DNA of 64,000 bases, taken from Sphingobacterium yanglingense. GTDB lineage: Bacteria > Bacteroidota > Bacteroidia > Sphingobacteriales > Sphingobacteriaceae. The DNA lies in assembly GCF_004363245.1 (NCBI RefSeq), contig NZ_SNYV01000017.1, positions 310,001 to 374,000 on the forward strand, in the 5' to 3' direction. A program made the translations under genes and the position numbers. Each line of letters opens with the position of its first letter. The first letter of the stretch is position 1. Below, in pieces: positions 47,035 to 54,765 of this stretch. Below the pieces are notes generated by a model that did no database searches, was not told where the DNA came from, and worked only from the letters and a program-made list of their open reading frames with translations.

Positions 47035-47832
47035 ATGATGAAAAATACACAAAAGAAACTGAAAGCTAAACAATTTAGGTATTTAAATAAGGATACCGTA
47101 AAAAATCCGATGATTTATATCCATAACTTTTATCGATACGAGACCAACGTTATTTATTGGATGAATAATATAAACTTATTCATTCAAGCAGGTTGCCTAC
47201 CCGAGATGGCGGATCGAGCCCACGCGGAAACAGGATTCCATTGCAAACAGATGATTGAACAGATTGAAATCGCTTACGTCATCTTTAAACAGTGTCATAT
47301 CCCAAAACAAAAGAACCCCTTACAATTTGTAGCACAGCGTGAAGATCATTTTAATTATACGCACAATCTTGAATACACCTGGAAAGGAAAAAGAGCTCCC
47401 TATGATACCATCAGCAAGTTTTTCTCTTACCAGAGCCTAAATAAATGGTATACTACGATGGATGACCTGATGATCTATATGTCCACAAAAGAATCGAGTT
47501 ACTACGACAAATTCGGGGACAAGATATTAGCGATTAAAGAACTACTGATCCGCCTCGCATTTGCACTGTATTACATCTATGAAGATAAACATCTACAGAT
47601 TTCCGTCCCGTCTTACGTTAAGGCAGAGCCTGCTCCTGTACACGAAGGCAAATCGAGATTATCAAAGCTAGGAGAATTAATCCACGACTCTATTGACAAG
47701 CAGTATGAAGAGAAAGAGCGAAAAGAAAAGGAAGAGGCAGAAAAGGAGGCAGAGGAGAGTAAAGAGGAGGAGCAAATTGCCTTAGAAAAAGGGGGCGAGA
47801 TTTCGATTGAGTCGGAAGACAGTGCAAAATAG
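47035..47832 (+). CDS. Unknown operon protein 1, carries the shared helical domain
   Basis: 265 residues, not recognised. Residues about 10-200 form a mainly helical domain shared with proteins 2, 3 and 5 of the operon: K-FRYL near the start, an FY...W...I..F..AG block, HCKQMIEQIEIAYVIFKQ, FFSYQSLNKWYTTMDDLMIY, and LLIRLAFALYYIYED. After that comes a charged tail of Glu/Lys heptads (about 215-255) that reads as a coiled coil. No signal peptide, so cytoplasmic. Two ATG codons stand in tandem at the start. A hairpin follows the stop before gene 2. Confidence 0.85.
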   Translation: MMKNTQKKLKAKQFRYLNKDTVKNPMIYIHNFYRYETNVIYWMNNINLFIQAGCLPEMADRAHAETGFHCKQMIEQIEIAYVIFKQCHIPKQKNPLQFVAQREDHFNYTHNLEYTWKGKRAPYDTISKFFSYQSLNKWYTTMDDLMIYMSTKESSYYDKFGDKILAIKELLIRLAFALYYIYEDKHLQISVPSYVKAEPAPVHEGKSRLSKLGELIHDSIDKQYEEKERKEKEEAEKEAEESKEEEQIALEKGGEISIESEDSAK

Positions 47833-47852
47833 TAACTATTCTCGCTTATGAG

Positions 47853-47882
47853 AGTCGGGGCAAACCAGCCAGTGCCCCGACT
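47853..47882 (+). terminator. Intercistronic hairpin after operon gene 1 (weak terminator or attenuator)
   Basis: AGTCGGGGCA and TGCCCCGACT form a perfect 10-bp GC-rich stem with a 10-base loop. Only a weak T run (TTATTC) follows, so partial read-through or RNA processing is as likely as termination. Confidence 0.55.
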
Positions 47883-47921
47883 TATTCAAACGAATATTAT
47901 TTATCACTCAAAACTAACAAC

Positions 47922-48503
47922 GTGAACAAAATTAACAACAAGCTGTCCAAGCAGAACTTTCGATATGCTGGTAAGCAGGAAATCATTGATCCTATTTCTA
48001 TTTTGGACGACTTCTACAACGCCAAAGTAGATTTCACTTCATGGAAAAATCAAGTGAAGCACTTCCTTTTGGCAGGACTGGACGGAAGACTGAGGCGTAA
48101 TGGGTTAGAGTATGGTTATATCTCTCAGCACCTGATAAATCACATCGAAATAGCGTATATCATCTACAAGCAGAGTAATATTAAAGCCCACACTACCTAT
48201 AAGCGACACCTATCGAACCTCAGTGAGATGTATAAGGTCACAAGCCCAAGTAGCCTATTAACGGAAAAGGAGACACTATATCTCTTCTTCAGATATCAAT
48301 CGCTAAAAGGATGGGTAGAGGAGATCGATTCTCTCGTATGCAATGCTTCTATCGGACTAAAAGATTATCATCACGAGATTAACTCCGAAGCAGTCATTAT
48401 CTACCATCTCATTTCCTCTTTGACAGATGCCCTCTATCAAATCCATCAAAAGAATGGCGTAGAAATAGAATTACCATCCTATATACAGGTGGCTCAGACC
48501 TAA
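47922..48503 (+). CDS. Unknown operon protein 2, shared helical domain
   Basis: 193 residues from a GTG start. It consists of the shared domain alone: LSKQNFRYAGKQ at the start, DFYNAKVDFTSWKNQVKHFLLAG, HLINHIEIAYIIYKQSNI, LFFRYQSLKGWVEEIDSLV and LISSLTDALYQIHQK. It is most similar to protein 1, including a final (V or L)-PSY(V or I) block. No catalytic motif, membrane segment or signal peptide is seen. Confidence 0.82.
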   Translation: MNKINNKLSKQNFRYAGKQEIIDPISILDDFYNAKVDFTSWKNQVKHFLLAGLDGRLRRNGLEYGYISQHLINHIEIAYIIYKQSNIKAHTTYKRHLSNLSEMYKVTSPSSLLTEKETLYLFFRYQSLKGWVEEIDSLVCNASIGLKDYHHEINSEAVIIYHLISSLTDALYQIHQKNGVEIELPSYIQVAQT

Positions 48504-48578
48504 ACAACAAATAAAACTTAATTTTTTTAAAAGCCCAGAGGAATGTAACACGAAAACAATCACAAACCACATACAACA

Positions 48579-49136
48579 ATGGAAACAAAAACACACAAAA
48601 CTAAGAAACTTCGGTATCTCGCTCCGGAGTACGTAAGCGAGCCGAATCGATTTCTCAAAGAGGTCGTTCAGAACTGGGGTATTAATTGGTCGCTCAACTT
48701 TGGGTTCTTATTCAGCTACTCGATGTGCCCCATGCTGGATAGAAACCGTGTCTTTGACTATGGGTTTACCTACCTCCATCTCGCGCAGATGATAGAGGCG
48801 GCCTATGCCGTACTTAAAATGAGAAACTGGCAGCCCACATCTAAGAAAAAACTATTTCAGTATAAAGATTTTGGAGAATTAAGCGCATTACTATTAGATA
48901 AAGAAAAAATAGATGCACAACGCATCATCTGCGATTTCTTTGGTTTTATGAACTTACGTGATTGGTACGATTTCCTCGATGAGTTACTTCTATCCAGCGA
49001 TATCAACAATAAAAGGAAACAGGGCTATGAAATTGAGCAGGAACTCTTGATAGCACGTGAATTCATCCTGCTTCTGCCAGATGCACTTCTACAAATCCAC
49101 AAAGACAATGTAGCATACTTTAACCCTCAATCGTAA
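48579..49136 (+). CDS. Unknown operon protein 3, shared helical domain (divergent)
   Basis: 185 residues. The shared domain is recognisable but divergent: KKLRYLAPEY, a WSLNFGFLFSYSMCP segment where the others have FxxAG, YLHLAQMIEAAYAVLKMRN, DFFGFMNLRDWYDFLDELL and ILLLPDALLQIHKDN. Its stop codon TAA overlaps the ATG of gene 4 by one base (TAATG), so genes 3 and 4 are translationally coupled. No function known. Confidence 0.82.
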   Translation: METKTHKTKKLRYLAPEYVSEPNRFLKEVVQNWGINWSLNFGFLFSYSMCPMLDRNRVFDYGFTYLHLAQMIEAAYAVLKMRNWQPTSKKKLFQYKDFGELSALLLDKEKIDAQRIICDFFGFMNLRDWYDFLDELLLSSDINNKRKQGYEIEQELLIAREFILLLPDALLQIHKDNVAYFNPQS

Positions 49137-50851
49137 TGGACATGACAGCAACCCTAGAATCCAATCTTGAAATTATTTTCAAATATCTTACCGTCGATGA
49201 AATCTTCCTATGGACTTATCACCGCAATGGTATAGGACAAACTATAATACAGGTCCATACGCACAACAAGCAACGCAGTAGAACCTTACGGGAAAGATGT
49301 GAACGCGCGCTCCAACCCATGGAAGGTCACTGCTTCACCTTCTATAACACCAAAGAAGTTCAGTCTAGAATAAACGATGGACTTGGTCGCTTACACCTCA
49401 ATTGCCAACCTAGGAACCAAATCTATGTGAATCCCGAACCTATAAATACAGTGATTCTGCCAAATCTCAGTAGCGAACAGCTTCTTGAGCAAACCAGAGC
49501 ATATATAAAAAGGGAAAAAGACAAAATAATAGCCTTTATGGAAGGCTACCATCTCTATTTTGACAAAGAAAACTATACGAATGCTGCATTTATGCTCCAT
49601 CAAGCTTTGGAAATATCATTACGGACAGCTCAAAAATTGCTATTGGGAGTCGAGGAACGCTCACATTCACTGAAACAAAATATCGATTTCTTCCAGCCGT
49701 ATGACCTGACCTTGGCAAACCTACTCACAAGCAAGGAGGAGGAGCAAGCTATCAATAGGCTGACGGAGTCTTATACAGGCTCGCGTTACAAAAACAACTT
49801 TGTGCTCGATCTGCAAAAGACAGCATTCTGCAAAGACATTGCCGACCGGACATTTGCATGGATAGAAGATTACGAACAGGAATTACTGTTAGAGATAGCG
49901 GAAAGATTTATTCATATCCCAGACTCTCATCAACAAACTGATATTATAAAAACCAAAATCAATATGGAAAAGTCAACAAACATCAACAACAACCATCGAG
50001 ATCTGATCCACAATGCGCTGAAAACCTATGGAAAGGTACATGGACTTTACTGTTTTGCTTATGTGACACGTCAAGACAGTATGTGCAACCTCCTAAATGT
50101 ACAACAGTCGCATAACGAGATACACCACTATTATCTCTTTGCCATTATGGCTGATCAGAGCAAACCCATTGTGGATCTACAAAACTGCGTTATGCAGTTA
50201 CTCCCAGAGAAGATAAAGGTCACGCTGATAGTGGAAAGTCCTGAAGCAGTGAAAAATTCTTTAAAAAAAGGGAACAACTTTCAGACAAATCTGCTACGTA
50301 CTGCTGAATGCTGGCATACCAACAAAGAGATCCTCATCAAAGATGTGGAACAGATGACATCCCCGGAAAACTTAGGATATTTAAAATATCTATGGGCTAA
50401 ACGCCATGAAACTGCCAACTTCTTAATCGACCCATGGTCGGGAGAAGATACCATTACCCCATTAAATGAAATATGTAGCTATATGTTGGTTTTGTCGATT
50501 GAGCAGATTTGTCTAGGACTTACAAAACAACTCTTCGATTATACGCCCTCGTCCACCAATCTACATTATCTCCTAGATCTATGCGATCTTATATGTCCAG
50601 AAGTTACTGCTGATTTTCAGAGAGAGCGTCCTCAACAAAGAGCAATATTCAGTCAGCTCGTAAAAGCTCAGCAAAAGTTTAGACACTCCACTACATATGA
50701 AGCTAAAGGGAAGCACTTGGCAGAGCTCTATCAACTCACAAAATCCTTTATTAGCAAAGCTAATAACTTTGTTGAGGCCTACTTTGAACAATTGACACCA
50801 TTTGTGGTAGAAGAACAATCTGAAATACCTGAACTCTCATTATCTAACTAA
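49136..50851 (+). CDS. Predicted doubled NT-like/HEPN protein
   Basis: 571 residues that I read as two related halves of about 285. First half: an NT-like alpha/beta region (about 1-105) without the GS-x9-DxD catalytic signature, then a HEPN domain (about 133-255) with NAAFMLHQALEISLRTAQKLL, ERSHSL and ESYTGSRYKNN, as in HEPN proteins paired with minimal nucleotidyltransferases. Second half: another NT-like region (about 284-405; VHGLYCFAYVTRQ ... FQTNLLRTAECWHTN) and a degenerate HEPN (about 440-550; LVLSIEQICLGLTKQL ... KFRHSTTYE). I see no R-x4-6-H RNase motif inside either HEPN, so RNase activity is not supported. Coupled to gene 3 and 19 bp before gene 5. Confidence 0.75.
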   Translation: MDMTATLESNLEIIFKYLTVDEIFLWTYHRNGIGQTIIQVHTHNKQRSRTLRERCERALQPMEGHCFTFYNTKEVQSRINDGLGRLHLNCQPRNQIYVNPEPINTVILPNLSSEQLLEQTRAYIKREKDKIIAFMEGYHLYFDKENYTNAAFMLHQALEISLRTAQKLLLGVEERSHSLKQNIDFFQPYDLTLANLLTSKEEEQAINRLTESYTGSRYKNNFVLDLQKTAFCKDIADRTFAWIEDYEQELLLEIAERFIHIPDSHQQTDIIKTKINMEKSTNINNNHRDLIHNALKTYGKVHGLYCFAYVTRQDSMCNLLNVQQSHNEIHHYYLFAIMADQSKPIVDLQNCVMQLLPEKIKVTLIVESPEAVKNSLKKGNNFQTNLLRTAECWHTNKEILIKDVEQMTSPENLGYLKYLWAKRHETANFLIDPWSGEDTITPLNEICSYMLVLSIEQICLGLTKQLFDYTPSSTNLHYLLDLCDLICPEVTADFQRERPQQRAIFSQLVKAQQKFRHSTTYEAKGKHLAELYQLTKSFISKANNFVEAYFEQLTPFVVEEQSEIPELSLSN

Positions 50852-50870
50852 ACATCTAATAAATTCTATT

Positions 50871-52076
50871 ATGGTTACTGAATTTAACTATATCCCTTCT
50901 CGTGAAGACAACGAATATCTTCACCATTTTTTCTACGAATTAAGAAGGGTCGTCCAGTGTCACGGACATGAACAAATGAAAGACAGACTGTGGTTATTGA
51001 CAAAGACAATAGTATCTTATCCCTCAGAAGAAATTGACATTGAATATCAAAAGCAAACAATCAAAATACTAAAAGAACTAATAAGTGGAGCGTGGCATTG
51101 TAAAGATGAGATGAGAAAAGAGAAATACAGCCACCCTTCATTTTCTTTAGAGTGGACCGATAACCCCTATGCTCAGCGTAAAACTGACCAAGATCGCGAC
51201 TACAAAAAAAGAAATATACATTGTCTAAGGGAGCTCGGTAATATTAAATGGCTAAGTGATCGTGAAATCACCAACTTTACTTTAGCTATAGATCATTTCT
51301 TTGATCAACTACACGTCTTGAATTGGTTTGCTCTCCTAGATAAATGGGAAGAATATACCACCAAACGCGGATGCATCTTTATTGATGGTTGGGATGACCA
51401 ACCATTAACGACATACGAAGAATTGGCAAGACTTATTGAAGCCTCATTTCTGGCTGCCGAATTTCTGTATAGTCATCTCCCAGAGGAGGGAGTTCCTCAC
51501 AACGAACATCTGTACGATTCAAGTTTTGCTATCACTAAATTAGATGCGATTAACACTGATGTATATAACCCTCTAGAACACATCAACGCCATATTTGGAT
51601 ATTACTCAAGCTCTGAACTCCTTTCGAATCTTGATCATTGGCTTGAATGTGCTATCACAGAAAACAAAATATGGGATGTGGACGAACCTGGAAGGCTAGT
51701 TGAATTTCACGACACCATAGTCTGTATATATGAAGCAGGTTGGCTTTTAACCCAAGGAGACCAAATACCTAAAACTTGGTTGGACCCCAATCGCTTTAAA
51801 GGTTATGCCGCACCAAAAGAAAACCTTAATCTACAAGGGAAGCTTTTACTACAACCAAAACAACGCGCCAACAGCGCTCGTACTTTATCTATATTATATA
51901 GAAGAACGGGACTTGATCTAACAAAAGACCACCTAGCAGAGGCACTTTCGTATGCTCTTCAAAAGAAATCTAGCCCTTATAACAAATATAGTCAAGTGAG
52001 AATAGTAATAAAAAAAGTTATCGAGATATTAGACATGATTAATAGAAACGTATGCCAAAAATACGGCTCCCAATAA
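50871..52076 (+). CDS. Unknown operon protein 5, shared domain plus N-terminal extension
   Basis: 401 residues. The N-terminal part (about 1-125) is helical and unrecognised (YLHHFFYELRRVVQCHGHEQ). From about 145 to 305 it carries a diverged version of the domain in proteins 1-3: IDHFFDQLHVLNWFALLDKW, YEELARLIEASFLAAEFLYSH, INAIFGYYSSSELLSNLDHWL and FHDTIVCIYEAGWLLTQ. A third helical part (about 320-395) follows. No signal peptide or membrane segment. It ends the operon; an imperfect inverted repeat lies about 40 bp after the stop. Confidence 0.82.
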   Translation: MVTEFNYIPSREDNEYLHHFFYELRRVVQCHGHEQMKDRLWLLTKTIVSYPSEEIDIEYQKQTIKILKELISGAWHCKDEMRKEKYSHPSFSLEWTDNPYAQRKTDQDRDYKKRNIHCLRELGNIKWLSDREITNFTLAIDHFFDQLHVLNWFALLDKWEEYTTKRGCIFIDGWDDQPLTTYEELARLIEASFLAAEFLYSHLPEEGVPHNEHLYDSSFAITKLDAINTDVYNPLEHINAIFGYYSSSELLSNLDHWLECAITENKIWDVDEPGRLVEFHDTIVCIYEAGWLLTQGDQIPKTWLDPNRFKGYAAPKENLNLQGKLLLQPKQRANSARTLSILYRRTGLDLTKDHLAEALSYALQKKSSPYNKYSQVRIVIKKVIEILDMINRNVCQKYGSQ

Positions 52077-52119
52077 TTGAACAGACCAACGAGTTAGGTC
52101 TTAGCACGTCACGTCATAT

Positions 52120-52200
52120 CGACCGAAGTGGAGATATCTAGCACCATAGTATAGTTTTTAGATGTCTCCACAAGGTCGACTACCTGTCCCGACTTCGGGA
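52120..52200. repeat. Imperfect inverted repeat plus small hairpin at the convergent gene end
   Basis: CGACCGAAGTGGAGATATCT (from 52120) pairs imperfectly with AGATGTCTCCACAAGGTCG (to 52178). It is followed by a perfect small hairpin TCCCGA-CT-TCGGGA (52187-52200). The first resembles dispersed intergenic repeats I know from Bacteroidota genomes. It may act as a transcription barrier between the plus-strand operon and the convergent gene at 52276. Confidence 0.55.
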
Positions 52201-52275
52201 TGAACGTATGCGTGCTATTTCCCTTCCAACCCTTTTATCATATTCCAAGTTGGATAGCGCAGGCTTTTAGTAACA

Positions 52276-53055
52276 CTACACCCATTCCGTTCCTCCTTCT
52301 GGAGTAGGTTTCTGCACATGTGTTGATTCCCGAACCACATCCTTCATTAACTTCCCATCACGTATCCGAAAGACTTCCAGTATATCAGCTGCCATAAAAG
52401 CCTGACTGTTGGACAAATAATCGTCTTTACCGTCGGCATGCCATAGGCGACAACGAACCACTCCTGTAACAATAATCAGGCAATTGTCCCAATCCGAAGT
52501 CGGGAACATTGTTTCTTTTGCTGGAGGCTCTTTGCCAGGGAAGACCTGAAGTTCCCCAGAGTAAATAAAATCAATTTCATCCTCCAACTCAAAGGGCACT
52601 TTCAGCGCATGATAACGAATGCACAGCGAACTTATCCGCTTATCAAGGCTTGAAAAACTCCACAACTTGTCGTCTATAATTTTCAGTAAAACAGCCCCCT
52701 GCCCCTCATCATACAGGATTTCCGTTTGCCAAGGCACTAGCCCGGAGAAAGTTCGTTTCTTATTCCAACGGAAGCCTTTTAAAGCTGAGCTATTACCATA
52801 ACCTATACGCAGCTGTCCTAGCTCATGCTCCTCATCCAACCTAACGAGCTCGCCCACCTTCTTCGCAAAACGATTAAAAACAGGGCGTCCGGCCATCTCG
52901 GGCCAGATTTTTTTCCCATGCTGGTATATCTTAGAACTCATCTGACTAGTATATGTAAAATCCACGTTTACAAGCTTACTATTTTCACTAAGGTTATACT
53001 GAGCACCGCGCTTGCGCAGCTTTTGGGAAATAATTTCTTTGATAATCTCGTCCAT
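52276..53055 (-). CDS. Protein of unknown function
   Basis: 259 residues, not recognised. There is no signal peptide or membrane span. The sequence has a basic N-terminus (IIKEIISQKLRKRGAQY), a middle block AGRPVFNRFAKKVGELVRL ... ALKGFRWNKKRTFSGLV, and a beta-rich second half with SDWDNCLIIVTGVVRCRLW. The composition and NRFAKKVGELVRL/LKGFRWN pattern suggest a compact DNA- or structure-binding protein, but this is a guess. It is convergent with the five-gene operon and lies 425 bp before a separate minus-strand SusC/SusD locus, so it appears to be its own unit. Confidence 0.72.
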   Translation of the reverse strand: MDEIIKEIISQKLRKRGAQYNLSENSKLVNVDFTYTSQMSSKIYQHGKKIWPEMAGRPVFNRFAKKVGELVRLDEEHELGQLRIGYGNSSALKGFRWNKKRTFSGLVPWQTEILYDEGQGAVLLKIIDDKLWSFSSLDKRISSLCIRYHALKVPFELEDEIDFIYSGELQVFPGKEPPAKETMFPTSDWDNCLIIVTGVVRCRLWHADGKDDYLSNSQAFMAADILEVFRIRDGKLMKDVVRESTHVQKPTPEGGTEWV

Positions 53056-53422
53056 AACAGAGGCAATTGGTTAAAAACTATAACAGACTTAGAACCTACA
53101 AGTTAACAAAAATCAAACAACAGAACAAACACCACACACAAAGTCCGCTCAAGTCCCCTTAAGTCTGCTCAAGTCCCCTCAACTCCGCTATAGCTTCGAC
53201 GACCCTTCGATACTTCTTCGTACTTCCCCCGGGACTCCTTCGGTACAGCTTCGGCCAACAGTCGCCTCTTCTTTGGTTATTCCTTGACTCAAAGGCAAAC
53301 AACAGCCAAACAACGATCGAACAACAACCAACGATGCCCCGGACCTATCTCGAACCTCTCTCCTAGCATTCTCGAAGCGCCATGCAAGAACTGTCGAAGG
53401 GGATAACATAAACCAGTACATA
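53056..53422. other. Low-complexity non-coding stretch
   Basis: Between the unknown gene and the next terminator there is no ORF I would support. From 53141 it has a decamer repeat, then a stretch rich in TTCG words (about 53195-53265), then a stretch of CAAACAAC-like words (about 53295-53330). Base use differs sharply from neighbouring genes. Confidence 0.6.
53141..53190. repeat. Five tandem decamers of AAGTCCNCTC type
   Basis: Five successive 10-base units: AAGTCCGCTC, AAGTCCCCTT, AAGTCTGCTC, AAGTCCCCTC, AACTCCGCTA. Units alternate between a G and a C at position 7, so a 20-base period is also present. Confidence 0.8.
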
Positions 53423-53455
53423 AAAAAATGCCTTAGATAATACTTTATCTAAGGC
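53423..53455 (-). terminator. Terminator of the 61.5-53.5 kb operon
   Basis: GCCTTAGATAA and TTATCTAAGGC form a perfect 11-bp stem with a 4-base loop (53430-53455), followed on the minus strand by ATTTTTTTA. It lies 26 bp after the stop of the TlpA-like gene. Confidence 0.88.
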
Positions 53456-53480
53456 TCATTCTTATAGAGACATCGCTATA

Positions 53481-54668
53481 TCAATAACCGTAAATGTCTA
53501 ACAATGCAACATCCAGCTTGCAACCGCGCATATTGAAATCAACAATACGTCCTTCCGGATCCAATAATATGGCAAAAGGAATGCCTTGTATATTATATGC
53601 TTTTGTGATCTCACCGTTAAAACCATTTGGATCATTGAGCTGTGTCCAAGTCATTTTCTCCTCCTCCATCGCTTTTCGCCATTGAGCGTCTTTCTCATCA
53701 ATCGATATACTTATGATCTTAAAACCTGCATCTTTATACTTTTCATTGATCTTTACCAGGTGTGGTATTTCGCCACGACAAGGCCCGCACCAAGAAGCCC
53801 AAAACTCTAACATGCAATATTCACCTTTAGGAACCAACGAAGATATTTTCATTTTATTCCCTTCGGGAGTTAATAATTCAAAATCCTGGTATTTAGTATG
53901 GAGAGCTGTCTTTTTCGCTTTTTCGGATAGCTCTATAAAATTGGTATACCGATCGGTGCCGTCCCAACCTTTTTTTACAATCTGCTGAAGATCTGAAATT
54001 TGATCAACGGTCAGCTCTACAAACATACCCAAGAAATTCATACGAGCCTGATCGTAGGCTACCACGGAATTTGGATTGGCACGAATAAACGCTAATGTAG
54101 CTGCTTTAATCTTCTGCTCTACAGGTTGCATAGCTTTGGTAAGGCGAATACCCTCTTCGGTATTAAAAACACCATCCATAGTCGGAAGGTGGTATTTCTC
54201 CATATAATCTTTATACAGAGCTGCCATTTGCGCCCGTTCTTCTTTTAGCGACTCTTTAAAAGCGGTATACTCGTCTTCTGTTTTAGAACCTGTCACGGTA
54301 GCGGCTTTCTTCTTCGGATTGTGGTAATAGGTACTCATGCTATCGATATGAGCCTCTATCGTAATCGGTGAGTTCTCTAAGTAAAAATGGGTACTTGTCC
54401 AGTTTTTTTCATAAGACGTCTTACCTTTTAATGTACGGTCAATGATAATACGGTAATACATAGGTGAAGGGACAGATCCTACAAATTTGAATGTTCCGTT
54501 TTTTATAACGGCACTATCAACCTTTACATCTTCAGCGTAATCATTCTTATAGAGATAGACTTTATTACCTTCTACCTCTCCAGCAATATTTCCGGTGATG
54601 GTATATTTTTCTTGCGCATAGCTCCCCATGCTCAATAGCAATAATGCTACTGTGAATAATCTGTTCAT
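53481..54668 (-). CDS. TlpA-like thiol-disulfide oxidoreductase with DUF4369-like N-terminus
   Basis: 395 residues with signal peptide (residues 1-18), DUF4369-like domain (about 20-128), a helical middle and a thioredoxin domain with WASWCGPC (cysteines 293 and 296) and GIPFAILLDPEGRI around the cis-proline. It is the last gene of the sigma/FecR/SusC/SusD module at 54766-61491, and is followed by a strong terminator. It is similar in plan to the two TlpA-like proteins at 6480 and 7516. Role inferred: periplasmic thiol reduction tied to the uptake system. Confidence 0.92.
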   Translation of the reverse strand: MNRLFTVALLLLSMGSYAQEKYTITGNIAGEVEGNKVYLYKNDYAEDVKVDSAVIKNGTFKFVGSVPSPMYYRIIIDRTLKGKTSYEKNWTSTHFYLENSPITIEAHIDSMSTYYHNPKKKAATVTGSKTEDEYTAFKESLKEERAQMAALYKDYMEKYHLPTMDGVFNTEEGIRLTKAMQPVEQKIKAATLAFIRANPNSVVAYDQARMNFLGMFVELTVDQISDLQQIVKKGWDGTDRYTNFIELSEKAKKTALHTKYQDFELLTPEGNKMKISSLVPKGEYCMLEFWASWCGPCRGEIPHLVKINEKYKDAGFKIISISIDEKDAQWRKAMEEEKMTWTQLNDPNGFNGEITKAYNIQGIPFAILLDPEGRIVDFNMRGCKLDVALLDIYGY

Positions 54669-54683
54669 ATGTTTTATTTTATA

Positions 54684-54764
54684 GTTATATAAGTTAAGGA
54701 GGTTAAAAAGTTATGAAGGCCTCTCTCTTAACGATTATAACCTTTATCAGCATTATGACTTAAC
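54684..54764. repeat. AT-rich repeat pair without an inserted gene
   Basis: The 5' part (GTTATATAAGTTAAGGAGG, then TTAAAAAGTTATGAAGG) closely resembles the repeat left of the S23-type gene (27718-27749). The 3' part (ATTATGACTTAACTTTAAA) is an imperfect inverted partner. Only about 30 bases separate them here, so it looks like an empty version of the S23 cassette ends. Confidence 0.5.
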
Positions 54765-54765
54765 T

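Noticed and set aside
49136..50851. Classic HEPN/MNT toxin-antitoxin pair
   Set aside because: The NT-like parts lack the nucleotidyltransferase signature and the HEPN parts lack R-x4-6-H, so the defining residues are missing.
45799..52076. Prophage or integrative element suggested by repressor-like genes
   Set aside because: No integrase, att-like repeat, structural, lysis or mobilisation gene is present in or around the region.
53188..53421. Minus-strand 77-codon frame in the low-complexity block
   Set aside because: Composition follows the TTCG/CAAACAAC repeats; no start signal or protein features.
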